Assembly: GCF_032854445.1 (NCBI RefSeq)
Contig: NW_027017955.1
Location: forward strand, 496,001 to 560,000
Reading direction: 5' to 3'
DNA from: Liolophura sinensis
Taxonomy: Eukaryota; Mollusca; Polyplacophora; Chitonida; Chitonidae
DNA: 64,000 nt
Positions within the stretch are counted from its first letter, which is position 1; each line of letters opens with the position of its first letter. The notes beneath the pieces are model-generated. The model saw nothing but the letters and a program-made list of their open reading frames with translations, searched no databases and was not told the DNA's origin. Positions 17,462 to 31,000 of the stretch are shown in pieces. The position numbers were made by a program, and so were the translations under genes.

Positions 17462-18823
17462 ATGTCATCTATAAACCTTAATTCGAATGTTTTAAATCTA
17501 AATACCAGGTCTTCCTCTCAGCCGATTTCAAGCGCTGACAAAAAGAGGAAATTAGAGGTTTTGTCGGATTCGGCTGATAACGGACAGGACAGCTGGCCGG
17601 CCTTTATCGTTCTCTCAACAAAGAGTGAACAAAAGCCGGCCTCCAAAATTCATCCATTTGTACTGAAAAGGGCCCTGCAGGGTTCAGCAGGTACATTAAA
17701 AAACGTCAAGAAATTACGATCCGGAGACATTCTTATTGAATGTTTCCGGAAACAACAGTCCATAAATTTATTAGCTTTAAACAAAATAAATGATATTCCT
17801 GTGTATACATCCCCCCATAACTCCCTGAACAGCTGTCAGGGAATTATACGTGACAGAGATCAGGATATCATTGATCTATCAGAAGAAGAAATCTGCACTG
17901 AACTGAAGTCACAAGGTGTTACCAGAGTGAAACGCTTCAATATGAAGAAATCTGGTAACATCATTAAACTAAATACATATCTTCTCACCTTCAACAGTAA
18001 ATCTATTCCGTCATATATTTACATTGGCCCGTATAGGGTTGGTGTGGACTTATATATACCTAACCCAACACGTTGTTTCAAGTGTCAAAAGTTTGGCCAT
18101 GGCAAGGGCCAGTGTAAAAATAAACTGATTTGTTTCCGGTGCGGCAGCGAGGGTCATGATGGTTTCGACTGCAGCAGCACAGCAAAGTGCTGCAATTGTG
18201 GTGGAGATCACATGGCCTCCTCTAGGGACTGCCCACTTTTTGTAAAAGAAAAACAAATAATCACAATAAAGACTAAAAACAATATATCATATCAGGAGGC
18301 CCGGAAATTGGTCTCCCCTCCTAACATTTCACTGCAGACTTCATTTGCCAATGCGGTCAAGCGAGTAGCATCTGTTGCTACTCAAACATCAATGACTTGG
18401 CCCATTGGAAACCAGAAACCATGTCTTATTTCTGTTGAACCTACTGTTCGACCTGCTTTTAATACGTCCTCAACCCAGACTGCCTCAATACAACAGATCA
18501 AACCAGCCAATAACACTGACCAACCCGATATTCCTAAACCTAGTCAACCTAAAAACAAAAATGTGTCCGAAAATAAACCTCAAAATAAAAACAATAAACC
18601 TAGTAAACCCAGTGGCCCAACAGAGCGTCCCTCTAAGGCCACTGGGGACCCTGTCCAAACTTATAATAAATTTGGACCGTTGGAGGACGTTGGTTTTTCA
18701 ACATCAGATTCGGATGTGATGGATACATCACCCGCACCAGGGAGATCTAACAGCCGATCTCCCAGGATGGGTCGTCCACGGTCCAAACATAAAGAAAAAT
18801 CTCCTATACGTCTCCCTCCGTAA
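17462..18823 (+). CDS. Family A gag, copy 2, intact
   Basis: 453 residues with three CCHC-type knuckles and the TAATG overlap with ORF2. The protein is identical to that of copy 1. Confidence 0.92.
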   Translation: MSSINLNSNVLNLNTRSSSQPISSADKKRKLEVLSDSADNGQDSWPAFIVLSTKSEQKPASKIHPFVLKRALQGSAGTLKNVKKLRSGDILIECFRKQQSINLLALNKINDIPVYTSPHNSLNSCQGIIRDRDQDIIDLSEEEICTELKSQGVTRVKRFNMKKSGNIIKLNTYLLTFNSKSIPSYIYIGPYRVGVDLYIPNPTRCFKCQKFGHGKGQCKNKLICFRCGSEGHDGFDCSSTAKCCNCGGDHMASSRDCPLFVKEKQIITIKTKNNISYQEARKLVSPPNISLQTSFANAVKRVASVATQTSMTWPIGNQKPCLISVEPTVRPAFNTSSTQTASIQQIKPANNTDQPDIPKPSQPKNKNVSENKPQNKNNKPSKPSGPTERPSKATGDPVQTYNKFGPLEDVGFSTSDSDVMDTSPAPGRSNSRSPRMGRPRSKHKEKSPIRLPP

Positions 18824-19203
18824 TGGCGATATACGACAAAATTATACAGTGGAATTGTCGAGGCCTTAAGGTCAATTTTATTGAAATAACACAGCTTGTT
18901 CAATCATTAAATCCTATAGCCCTGTGTCTTCAGGAAACTCATTTGAAAACATCTGACAAAGATAAAATAACTCTTAAAAATTACTCATTATACAGTACGT
19001 ACTCTAATGAAGAAGATCGAGCTGCAGGCGGCACCTCTATCTTCGTCAATAACAATGTTATTCACAGCCCTGTTGCTCTGGATACAGAGCTTCAGGCTGT
19101 GGCCGTTCGTGTTTCATTATGTGAAACAATCACATTATGTTCAGTGTATATTCCCCCGAACATTTCTTTGTCAGCTTTGCAGTTACATAATTTAAAAGAA
19201 TGA
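18823..19203 (+). pseudogene. Family A endonuclease N-terminus, copy 2
   Basis: Truncated by the A3 tail as in copy 1, after about 125 codons. Confidence 0.87.
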
Positions 19204-21190
19204 ATGAATGAATGATTATGGCTTAACGCCACATCGGCAATATTTCAGCCATACCGTGGCGAGAACAAGGTGAAAGCAAGAGACGGTTAGGGTTTTCGAT
19301 ATGACAATATGAACACCAAAAGTAAAACAAAAAGTACAGACGTGATTAAAATCGAATAAAAGAAAAATAAGATTTAAAACTCGAAAACCAGGGTTAGAGT
19401 ACATGTATAAATATATATAACTGTTTATCTATAGATATCCATGACAATTAAAATTTATATTTTATGATATAGGCCAATGGCCTTCAAACAATTTATGACA
19501 ACATCGCCAGCGATGCTGTCAAACAAATCATATATAGAGTGGACTGTGTAGAATCTCTGCCGAACATGGGCAAAGTCTACACAGTCAACCAGAATATGTT
19601 TGATGCCATATTGAGCATCACATCCAACACACTCGGGAGCACTGCTCCCATCCAAGATGAAATTGTGTGTCAGATGAGAATGTCCAATACGGCATCTGGT
19701 TAAAACGACTTGGTCTCTACGAGACATATCAAATGTATATGAATTATAGCCAATGACCGGATGAATGGCATGCAGTTTATTATGGACCTGCAAGTTCCAT
19801 TCACCCTGCCAAAGGCCACGAATATATTTAAGAATATTGGACTTCATGTCAGTATAAGGGATTTTTATCTTAGATATGGGTTTATTTAGGGCAGCTTTCG
19901 CCTCCCTGTCTGCGACTGTGTTTCCATGGATACCAATATGACTTGGTATCCAGCAGAATATAATATCTTTACCTCTTCTAATTAATTTCCTATGTATAGC
20001 TAAAATTTGAAGGATCAAGGGATTTTTAAATTTATTATTCTGTATTGCCAATAGGCAAGACAACGAGTCAGTGCATATCATTGCCCTCTGGGCACACCCA
20101 GAAGAAACATATGATAAGGCCAGGAGTATACCTCTGGCCTCGGCAGAGAATATTGAAGAAGAGGATGGAAGACGAAAGGAAGAGACTCGCTGCTCCATGA
20201 CAGCCGCAGTCGCAACCCTGTCCCCATCCTTCAACCCGTCAGTATATATAAATTTATAATCCATATAATTAGCTTTAATTTCAGCAAAACCTTGCTGAAT
20301 TATAAGAGAATTTATATTCGATTTATTATATTTACGTAGATCAAATATTAGTTTAGGTTGTGGGAGAAGCCATGGAGGAGACTCCGGAAAAGACACCGGA
20401 GCTATATCCTCCAGCTTGATGTTAGCTCCCACAATATGGTCCCGTATACGAAGACCGAACGAAGGGATCTTGTTAGGACATTTAGTATATTTGTCTACAT
20501 ACAATGGATTGAAAACACAGTCGTAGGCAGGGTTTGTTGGATGTGGTTTAAGCTTTGTAGCATATTGAAGGCTAAGTTTTATACGTCGGTTATATAAAGA
20601 AGGCTCATTTGCCTCCACGTATAAACGTTCTACTGGTGAGGTTCTAAAAGCACCAAGGCTGAGCCTCAAACCTTGGTGATGAACAGGATCCAACATTTTA
20701 ATGTACGAATTCCTAGCGGAACCGTAAATGATGGATCCATAGTCCAATTTAGACCTCACCAGAGAACGATATAAATTAAGTAAAACTGATCGGTCAGCAC
20801 CCCAATCGGTGCTAGACACGACCTTAATTATATCGAGAGCCTTTGTACATTTAGCTTTAAGCATTTTTATATGAGGTGTAATTGATATTCGATTTTTTGT
20901 CAAAAATAAAACCCCTAAAAATTTATTTTCTCCAACAATTTTCACTGGTTTACCAAAAAAATTAAGTTCAGGGTCTAGAGGGAATTTCCGTTGATTACAA
21001 AAATGCATACCGACGGTTTTAGATGCGGAAAATCTAAAACTATTGGCAACTGCCCATTTCTCGATCTTATTGAGACAAAGCTGCAGCTGCCGCTCGATGT
21101 TATTCATATTTTAAGCACGGTAGCATATCAGGAAATCATCTACATATAAAAAAAACCTCTGTGCCAGATGTCAATGTTATAGCCAAACTA
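19198..21190 (-). mobile_element. A3 of copy 2
   Basis: Minus-strand 3' half of a family A LINE, outer tail at the left. The open frame is at 19455-21107 (550 codons, RNase H and knuckle), with Ala at 20048 where copy 1 has Thr. The YVDD box and stop upstream are the same. Confidence 0.87.
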
Positions 21191-21467
21191 AACTACCAGG
21201 CAAAAGAAAGGTGTCACCGTATTTTTTTTCATAAAAAAAAAGTAAAAGCGCGGTTCAGGGTTTGATTCTAAGCAGGACTTAGTGTATGAATGCATAGTTT
21301 CCTCTACCAGAACGCATCGTCACCAACGCAGCAACTGGAATTGTGAAATTGCGACCACATGCAAAACGTCCTTTTGAGGCATGGCTCGTGATGCACGTGC
21401 GGTAATGTTGCATAAATACTCTTGCTCGAAAGAGAAGACATTCAGTGACCGAAAAAACACCAACAGT

Positions 21468-21752
21468 ATGCCAAGACTTACGCAAGCGCAACGAGACCAG
21501 GCCATCGGTATGTCCACCATGGCAGTCTCGCAACGTCACATTGCAAGAACGTTCAACTGCAGCCAAACCACCATCAGGAGGTTGTTGATACGCTATCAGC
21601 AGACAGGCCAGACCCAAGACAGACCAAGATCGGGAAGACCGAGGCTGAAGATCGCTACATCCGGCAGATCCACCTCCGAAACGTCAACAGCGGCGACGGC
21701 ACTAGGCCATGTCATCAGCCCCAGAACAACACTGTGTCGTCTTCGTTCAACT
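21468..21752 (+). pseudogene. Tc1-like transposase fragment, copy 2
   Basis: Helix-turn-helix and GRPR segment, frameshifted and cut off by the A4 leader, as in copy 1. Confidence 0.8.
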
Positions 21753-22359
21753 CCCCCGTGGGGTTTCCGGGGTGATAAAAATAGGACGTCAGTCCTCTAG
21801 GCAAGCTTGTCGTAAAAGTCGACTAACCTAGAGCTCTCCTGTGTGAGCCCGGTGAATATAATAGGCTCACATCTTCCCGGTTGTGTGAGAGGCAACTGGG
21901 GAGCGACCTGTTTGCCTTGGGTTGCGACCCGTGATCAACGAGGACGGGATCCTGGTGGCTGAGGGCGTGTTGGTCTTGCGAGATCCTCACGCCCAACACG
22001 TCACTTTGGGCCTTACTTGGGGAGAGACGGGAGGTCGGATGGGCCCGATCCGATCAATCGGCTTGGTCACGCCTTTCCTCTGCGTGGCCCCAAAATTTCT
22101 CCATAACACCACTCAGTAAAGAATAAATGTTATTTCTGAAATTTTGTTTGCGGTACTACGTTTTCAGGCGGTGGCTCATGGACCAATCGAGTAGTATGTG
22201 TCTGATGTGTGACCTTATTAGCCTAATGGGGTTTGCTTATGGACGTGGAGTCCTTGGTGCGTTTCCTGGTGGGTAACCCCAGGTTCAGGCATCGCCCTTG
22301 TTGGCACTCCGTGGGTGGGGTGGGGAACACGTGGGGTGAATTCGTATTATATATTGATT
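21753..22359 (+). promoter_or_regulatory. A4 5' leader, copy 2
   Basis: Family A 5'UTR leading into a gag fragment; no difference seen from copy 1. Confidence 0.6.
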
Positions 22360-22548
22360 ATGTCTATCCTAACCCTTCCAAACCAAATGTATCTAACAAA
22401 TAAAATAACCAGGTCTTCCTCTCATCCGACTTCGTCGAATGCTGACAAAAAGAGGGAGTTAGAGGTTTTGTCAGGCTGCCTTGATAATGCGCAGGATACA
22501 TGGCCGCCTTTCATCGTTCTCTCAACAAGGAGTGAACAGAATGAATGA
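22360..22548 (+). pseudogene. A4 gag fragment, copy 2
   Basis: 62 codons, cut by the A5 tail. Confidence 0.85.
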
Positions 22549-22730
22549 ATGATTATGGCTTAACGCCACATCGGCAATATTTCAGCCATATCGTGGCGAG
22601 AACAAGGTCAAAAAGTGAGATGGTTAAGGTTTTCGATATAATAATATGAACACCAAAAGTAAAACAAAAAGTACAGACATGTTTAAAATAGTATGAAAGA
22701 AAAATAAGAGTTAAAACTCGAAAACCAGGG
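22539..22730 (-). mobile_element. A5 3'UTR fragment, copy 2
   Basis: Minus-strand tail, hairpin and part of the A 3'UTR, head to head with A6. Confidence 0.82.
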
Positions 22731-23636
22731 GTTGTGCCCAGAGGGCAATGATATGCACTGACTCGTTGTCTTGCTTATTGGCAATACAGAACAATAAATT
22801 TAAAAATCCCTTGATCCTTCAAATTTTAGCTATACAGGAATTAATTAGGAAGCTAATTAGAAGAGGTAAAGATATTATATTCTGCTGGATACCAAGTCAT
22901 ATTGGTATCCATGGAAACACAGTCGCAGACAGGGAGGCGAAAGCTGCCCTAAATAAACCCATATCTAAGATAAAAATCCCTTATACTGACATGAAGTCCA
23001 ATATTCTTAAATATATTCGTGGCCTTTGGCAGGGTGAATGGAACTTGCAGGTCCATAATAAACTGCATGTTATTCATCCGGTCATTGGCTATAATTCATA
23101 TACACTTGATATGTCTCGTAGAGACCAAGTCGTTTTAACCAGATGCCATATTGGGCATTCTCGTCTAACGCACAATTTCATACTAGATGGGAGCAGTGCT
23201 CCCGAGTGTGTTGGATGTGATGCTCAATATGGCATCAAACATATCTTGGTTGACTGTGTCGACTTTGCCCATGTTGGGCAAAGATTCTACACAGTCAACT
23301 CTATATATGATTTATTTGACAGCATCGCTGGCGATGTTGTCATAAATTATTTGAAGGCCCTTGGCCTATATCATAAAATATAAAATTTAATTGTCACAAA
23401 TATCTATAGATAAACAGTTATATACATATAGATTGATTTACACATATACTATAACCCTGGTTTTCGAGTTTTAACTCTTATTTTTCTTTTATACGATTTT
23501 TAACAGGTCTACTTTTTGTTTTACTTTTGATGTTTATATTATCATATCGAAAACCTTAACCGTCTCGCGTTTTCACCTTGTTCTCGCCACGATATGGCTG
23601 AAATATTGCCAATGTGGGGTTACGCCATATTCATTC
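22731..23636 (+). mobile_element. A6 of copy 2
   Basis: Plus-strand end of family A with a 211-codon RNase H/knuckle fragment at 22748-23383, 3'UTR and short tail. Confidence 0.85.
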
Positions 23637-24025
23637 TAGGTCAGTCGCCTTTCACGACAAGATTATCTGCAGAGTCTATCGGAGCTGGGGCTTAACATAT
23701 TTCCACTACACACTGCAAGTAGCTTGGGCCGTGGAAGGCCTAGTCGTGGAAGCAAATGAAAACTGCGGGCCTGTATTCCAACAAATCCGACCAGGGTGTG
23801 GGGACCACCAGGTCCTGAGGAAGGATCTACTTTCCCTATCCCCCTGCGTGCGGTCCAAATAAATGCATTTATTGCGTCAGGTAGAAACCTCAATCCACCA
23901 AATCCAGGTCTAACCTGACGCGTTTGACCATAGCAATGGAGATGAACCACGCGAGGTGCATACGGCACGCTCTTTCGTGACCCACCACTTCTGCTAGGTC
24001 ACGTGACCACAAGTTACTGCCCCTC
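23637..24025. other. Unassigned palindrome-rich segment, copy 2
   Basis: Same 389 bases as 7662-8050, with the same 16-bp and 12-bp palindromes. Confidence 0.5.
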
Positions 24026-24585
24026 CCCCCGTGGGATCTCCGGGGTCATAAGAGTAGGACCCCAGTTCTCTAGGCAAGACTGTCGTACGAGGCGACTAGC
24101 TTAGAGTGTGGTTCTGGTGAATAGAATAATTTCACAGCCTCCCTGGGCTTGTCGTACAAAGTGAATAAAAGGGTCAACCTGTTTGCCGTGGGTTGCGACC
24201 CGTGATAGGGGAGGACGGGATTCTGGTGCCTGAGGGCGGGTTGGCCTTGCGAGATCCTCACGTATAACAGTCTACTTCGGTCCTTACTTCTGCAAAGACG
24301 GCCGGTCGGAGGGCCCGTTCCGAGGTCACGCCAGTCCGGATGTCCGGGCATCAACCTTCATATATCTCGATTTCGTATAAATTGACTACTTTCCGTGTTG
24401 GACGTTTTTAGTGAGATGTTGGGATGTCTGGACGGTGGTTGCGGGGTCAATCGACTTGGCCGTTTATAGTTTATTAGCCTGGCGGAGTATGAGCGAAGAA
24501 TCCACCTTACCGAGGATGGCGTAGAACTCTCTGCTGCTTACCCGCAGGAGGCGTTCCATCGTATATGTAATGGCACTCCGTTGCT
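24026..24585 (+). promoter_or_regulatory. A7 orphan 5' leader, copy 2
   Basis: Diverged family A leader with no gag behind it, joined to A8. Confidence 0.68.
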
Positions 24586-26413
24586 GGTTAAGGTGGTTAA
24601 GGTTTTCGAAATGATGGCGAGAACATGAAAAATAAAACAAAAAGTACAGACATGTTTAAAATCAGATAAGAAAAAACCAAACAAGTTAAAACTCCAAAAC
24701 CAGTATATTTAAAAAGTACTATATCTGGAAAGCTATATGTATGTACCATTTTATCCATAAATATTAACACATAAACAAATTTATATTTTATGATATAGGC
24801 CAATGGTCTTCAAATATTTTATGACAACATCGCCAGCGATCATATATAGAGTTGACTGTATAGAATCTTTGCCGAACATGAGCAAAGTCAACCAGGGTAT
24901 GTTTGATGCCGTATTCTGCATCACATCCAATATACTCGGGAGCACTGCTCCCATCTAGGATGAAATTGTGTGTCAGATGAGAATGCCCAATACGACACCT
25001 CGTTAAAACTACTTGGTCTCTGCGAGACATTTGACGGTCTGCCAGTAACCTGCGGATGGTCGTGGGTTTCCCCCGTGCTGTGAGCGGTTTCCACCCACCA
25101 TAATGCTGGCCGCCGTCGTACAAGTGAAATATTCTTGAGTACGGCGTAAAACAACAATCAAATCAAAAAAAAAAAAAACAGACATTTTACAATTATAGGC
25201 ATTGTAGCCAATGACAGGGTGAATAGCATGCAGTTTATTGTGGATCTGCAAGACCCACCCGCCCTGCCAAAGGCGACAAATACATTTAAGAATATTAGAC
25301 TTTGTCAGTATACGGTGTTTTAACCAGAGATACAGGTTTATACTGGGCAGCTTTCGCTTCCCTGTCCACGACTGTGTTTCTATGGATACCAGTGCGACTT
25401 GGTATCCAACAGAATATAATATCTTTACCTTTTTTAAATTAGTTTTCTATGTTTGCCTATTATCTTAAGTATCAATGGATTTTTAAATCATTATTCTGAA
25501 TTGCCAAAAGGCAGGACTGGGAGTCGCTGCATATCACTGCCCTCTGGGCATGCCCCGAGGAAACATATGATAAGGCCAGGAGTATAGCCCTGGCCTGTGC
25601 AGAAAAGGTAGAAAATGAAGGTGGCAGACGAAGAGAAGTGACCCGCTGATCGAAGACAGCCGCAACCGCAACCCTGTCCCCATCCTTTGACCCGTCAGTA
25701 TATATATATATATATATTTATAGTCTATATAATCAGCCTTCATGTTAGCAAAACTTTGCTCAATAATAAGAGGATTTGTACTTGATTTATTATATTTACG
25801 TAGATCAAATATTAGTTCAGGGTGTGGAAGAAGCCAGGGAGGAGACTCCGGAAAAGACACTGGAGCTATATCCTCTTGCTCCATGTTAGCTCTCACAATA
25901 TGGTCCCGTATACGCAGATCAAACGGAGGGATCTTGTCAGGACATTTATTAAATTTATCTACATATGATGGATTAAAAACACAGCTTAAAGCTCATCCAA
26001 CAAACCCTGCCTACGAGTTAGTAGCATATTGAAGGCTAAGTTTTATACGTCGGTTATATAAAGAAGGCTCATTTTCCTCCACTTATAAACTCTCCACACG
26101 GGGATGTTCTAAAAGCACCAAGGCTGAACCTCAAACCTTGGTGATGAACAGGATCCAACATTTTAATATACGACTTCCTAGCGGAACCGTAAAAGATGGA
26201 TCCATAGTCCAATTTAGACCTCACCAGAGAGCGATATAAGTTAGGTAAAACTGATCGGTCAGCACCCCAATCGATGCTTGACACGACCATAATTATATCG
26301 AGAGCCTTTGTACATTTAGCTTGAAACATTTTCATATGAGGTATAAAAGATAGCTTGCTATCAAATATTAGACGTAAAAATCTTCTTTGTCCAACAATTT
26401 TAACCTGTTTTAC
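24586..26413 (-). pseudogene. A8 decayed ORF2, copy 2
   Basis: As copy 1, with G24596 (copy 1 has C) and G25652, which removes a stop and opens a 120-codon piece (25534-25896). The microinversion is at 25985-26020. Confidence 0.85.
25033..25179 (+). mobile_element. SINE in A8, copy 2
   Basis: Same insertion, duplication and A-run length as in copy 1. Confidence 0.8.
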
Positions 26414-26678
26414 GTGGTCATTGTGGAGATTCTGTATTATCCGTATTGTGAAGCTTTGGGACTAGGCATGTTCACACTATGGGAACAGCTACAGTATATA
26501 GCACATAGAACCCGAGCAATAGCCAGTACATATACACCGAAGCGTGAGTCCGGGGGTCAGTATAACCCGGTCAAACCAGTTTCTCGGCGACAAGTCCGCC
26601 TGCATGCGCACGGACTTTTAGTGTTCAACCACTGTGCCAGGTGCCTCTAAACAACACTTCTGTCACTCTTCTGAAATA
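26414..26678 (+). promoter_or_regulatory. Presumed C leader, copy 2
   Basis: Positioned upstream of C ORF1 and identical by eye to copy 1. Confidence 0.38.
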
Positions 26679-27491
26679 ATGGATCAGTTACAGATTATCA
26701 TGGACAGGCTTGGTAAGTTAGATTCTATGGTGACAAGTGAAACACTGGAAAAAAAACTACAAAACACTGAAGCAAAAATAGTTACAAAGTTGACAAACCT
26801 AATTGAGCAGCAGGAAGCCAGAATCTTTACTTTAGAAAAAGAAAATGATACCCTTCGGGCAGACATGCATGAATTAAGATTACAACACGAACAAGATCAA
26901 GAAGAACTGGCCAGGGTAAACAGAGATATGCGAAACTTAGAAGACAGGCAGAACGATTTGGAACAATACTCCCCTAAACAAAGTATACGGATTTACGGTG
27001 TAGATGGGGATACAGCCACAGAAACAACTGACGAATGTTCCGAGAAAGTCGTTGACATCTTAACATCCAAACTAAAGCTGTCACTGACGTCTAGCGACAT
27101 AAGTATAGCGCAGAGATTGAGACCGAAAAGACCTGACTTAAACACAGAACCAAGGGGTGTAATAGTAAAGTTCATATCACGACGACTTAAAGTTGAAGCG
27201 ATAAAAAACAGAAGAGCCTTGAAAGGAGCAAACATTGTGATTAAGGAAGACCTAACGCAGAAAAAGCAGGCTATTTTAAAAGCAGCATCTGCACACCCCA
27301 TGATTCAATCCGCCTGGTCAAGAGATGGCAAAATCTTCACCAAAGACTTCAACGAGGACGTAAGACAAGTGAAATCTACTGACTGCATAGACACTCTCAT
27401 CAGTCTATCATCCCATACACCCAGAGTTCAAAGACCACGTGACCAAAGAAGTGGGAGGCCAATAACCAACTCACCAGCCCCTATCAGCTAG
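26679..27491 (+). CDS. Element C ORF1, copy 2, intact
   Basis: 270-residue coiled-coil and RRM-like ORF1 protein, identical to copy 1. The unrecognised open frame follows at 27520-27849. Confidence 0.85.
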   Translation: MDQLQIIMDRLGKLDSMVTSETLEKKLQNTEAKIVTKLTNLIEQQEARIFTLEKENDTLRADMHELRLQHEQDQEELARVNRDMRNLEDRQNDLEQYSPKQSIRIYGVDGDTATETTDECSEKVVDILTSKLKLSLTSSDISIAQRLRPKRPDLNTEPRGVIVKFISRRLKVEAIKNRRALKGANIVIKEDLTQKKQAILKAASAHPMIQSAWSRDGKIFTKDFNEDVRQVKSTDCIDTLISLSSHTPRVQRPRDQRSGRPITNSPAPIS

Positions 27492-27849
27492 ATAACGATG
27501 GCTGCAATGTGAAGGATATATGCTATCTGATAACTCAGTTTGCTCTCGTAAAGAAAAAATCATCTTAGAATTAATAGAGCATTTTAAGTTAACGAAGTAC
27601 ACAGCTTTAATGTGTCGAAAAAGAAATAGTATGCTCTTCTGCACAATAATATCAGAGATAAATATGATGGGTGCGATCGGCCATAAGATCTGTCAAAACC
27701 TATCAGCTTTCCCAATATGTATTTTATTCGCCAGAATCCACCTTGCCTTTTATATTCCATTCTTGTGTATGATCTTCTATACTCATAAGCTATACCCAAA
27801 TCACAACAGATCACTATATTTAGGAATTATTCCATGTCAGCTACAATAT

Positions 27850-28009
27850 GTGAGTGAGTGAGTGAAAGTTTTAACGTCGCTTTCAACAACATTTCAGTTT
27901 TATCGCGACAATAAAACGTCAAGTAGTCGATCTACTACGGATAATTCATTTACTATTCGGTCAAAAAAGGACACCAGAAGTCGCATAACAAACAGACGGT
28001 AGTTTAAAA
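27850..28009 (-). mobile_element. B 3'UTR and tail, copy 2
   Basis: TCAC-type tail at 27850-27865, hairpin and 3'UTR on the minus strand. Confidence 0.8.
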
Positions 28010-31000
28010 TCACAGCTTTCCTGCCATACCAATGGTAGAGAGAAAATCAAAAATAGTATCACTTTCTACAGAATTGAAAAGTTCTGAAAGAGAGCTCACG
28101 TGATAAAAGGAATCTCGTACAGGAGCAAAGTCGCCACAGTCAAGCAATATGTGCTTGACTGTGAACCGTTGATCACAAGCAAAGCAATGAGGAGCATCTT
28201 CTCCTTTCAACAAATACCCATGCGTAGCACGTGTGTGACCGATACGACACCTCCTCAAAATGCAAGAGCGGAGACGATGCCGTGAAAGGGAAGGCGCTGG
28301 ACCAACAAACTGACGAATATCATGCAGTTTGTTGGTTGTCTGGTCATCCCATTGAGCCTGAAACAAGCGCTTGATATAGGAGCAAATAAGTGAACGCAAG
28401 TCCGAATATGGAACGTCAGTTTGGGTAGTAACGGAATGCAAAGCCGCCTTCGCGGCTTCATCTGCAGCAGTATTTCCAGGGATATCCATATGCCCTGGCA
28501 CCCAACAAAAGACAATGATAAAGTCTTCATTAAGTCGTTTAAACATCTCCCTGATAGACGGAATGTCTGGATGTACAGGCGAACTAACCCAAATTGCCTG
28601 GAGGCAGCAAAGGGAGTCAGAGCAGATGAGAACTCTGCTACCTCCTAGCTTTGGAATGGACCGAAGTGCGCACAAAATTGCCTTGGTTTCTGCAGTAAAT
28701 ACAGAACAGGAATTTGGAAACCGAGTTGAAATGGTTCTAGGCCCAAGGACAGCGGCAGAAGCCACGCCATCATCATTCTTGGAACCGTCAGTGAATATGC
28801 GGTGATAAAATGGATACTTTGAACACATATTACTAAACTCCTGCTGGTATACTAAAGGGTTGGTGGAAGAATTCTTCAGGGAGGAGAGCGAGGTATCAAC
28901 CTGAGGCTCAGGACATAACCACGGTGGATCTTCCTGGATGCGTATGGGGGTGATAGTATCCAGCCCAAGTCCAGCTGCTTGCACGTGTTCCTGAATGCGG
29001 ACACCCAGTGGAGGAAAAATGGATGGCTTCTGAGCATATAAGTCTTCAAATTCCGGATGGAAGACACAATCAAAGGCCGGGTTGGATGGATTGGCTCTAA
29101 GCTTGGTGATATACTGTAAGGATGGTTCAGTTCTTCGAAGCTCCGGGGGAGGCTCGTTTGCCTCAACATACAGACTCTCCACAGGAGAGGTACGGAAAGC
29201 ACCTAAGCACAACCGTAGGGCCTGGTGATGTATAGTATTGAGTTTCTTCAACTGGGAGCGCGACGGACCTCCATAAACACTGCAGGCATAGTCTAGCTTA
29301 GAACGAATCAGTGCTCGATAGAGCTGAAGTAGGGTTTCGTGATCCCCTCCCCATCGAGCACTAGAGACAACCTTCAAAATATTAAGCGCCTTTAGGCATC
29401 TGGCTCTAAGATAATTAATGTGAGATTTAAATGTAAGGTGGTTATCGAAGATCACCCCGAGGAATTTTGCCTCCGGCACAACCTTGATGGGAGACCCATC
29501 TAAAAATACCTTGGGGTCTTCATGGGGGAAGTACTTCCGACAAAAGTGTACACAGTCTTCGACTTGGAGAACTTAAATCCGTTCTCCAGTGCCCAGGCAT
29601 GGATTTTGTTAAGACAAATCTGCAGCTGTCTCTCAATGGTGTGCATACCTTTGCCTCGACAAGAGATACCAAGATCGTCCACAAAAAGGGACGCATTCAT
29701 ACTAGGAGATAAAACTCTGGCAAGGCTATTAATCTTACTGCTAAAGAGAGTAACTGATAAAATGCTGCCTTGAGGAACCCCCTGATCTTGTTCAAAGTAG
29801 TCAGATAGGGTAGCCCCAACCCGAACTTGGAAGTGACGATGGTCTAAGAATTTACGAATAAAGTCAGGAAGCCGACCTCTAAGTCCAAATCCATGCATAT
29901 CTTTCAGAATGCCATATTTCCAAGTAGTGTCATATGCTTTTTCCAGATCAAAAAAGACAGATACGACATGGTCACGATTAACGATACCGTTCTTAATAAA
30001 GCATTCTAGACGAACAAGGTGATCAACAGTACTGCGATTCCTTCGAAATCCACATTGAATGTCGCTTATCAACTCATTAGTCTCCAAAATCCACACCATG
30101 CGATCGTTAATCATCCTCTCCATAGTCTTGCATACACAACTGGTTAAGGAAATAGGACGATAGTTATTTGGATCGGTAGAATCCTTTCCGGGCTTTGGGA
30201 TGGGGACAATAATAGCGTTTTGCCATGAGGCAGGAAAATTCCCGGAAATCCAAATGGTATTAAAAATTCCAAGAAGCACCCTCAAACAAGGAAGATTCTG
30301 GAAGGTGTCGTAAAAGCTGATAGTGGATATCATCTGGCCCTGGAGTTGAATCATGGGCCTTGCTCAGGGATGCGGATAGTTCATGTAGAGAAAATGTAGC
30401 ATTGTAGGATTCTTCATTTGAGGATGTAAAATCAAGATAACTTGCCTCGGTCCGTTCCTTGTCACGCTGGAACTGAGGCAAGTAATTATCTGAAGACGAA
30501 TGGTGCGCAAAAGAAGCGCCCAACCTATTGGCTATGTCAAGTTTTTCTGTCAAAGAATTATTCCCGTCTTTAAGATGATTGACAGTGACATTGGATCCCT
30601 TGCCTTTGCAGTGGATCATATTCCAGACTTTTGACATAGGGGTACGATGATTAATCTTAGAAACATAACGTTTCCAAGAGTCACGTTTGGACTGTTTGAT
30701 AGTCCTACAAGCTTTAGCTCCAGTACGCCTAACATCGTCTAAATTACCGGGAGATGGTCTACATCGGTACACGCGCTCAGCACGTTTCCTGAAACGCCTA
30801 GCTCGTTTACAGTCCTCCGTGAACCACGGTTTCTTAATACAGGGAACCGCACAAGATTTCGGGATACATTTGGAGGATACATTTGGAGGCTACATCGATT
30901 AGCTGATCCGAGAATAACTGGATAGGATCAACTGCATCAAGAAAAAGGTCGCTAGTAAGTGTTTCACCACACAGAACAGCAAAGCGGGGCCAGTCTGCTT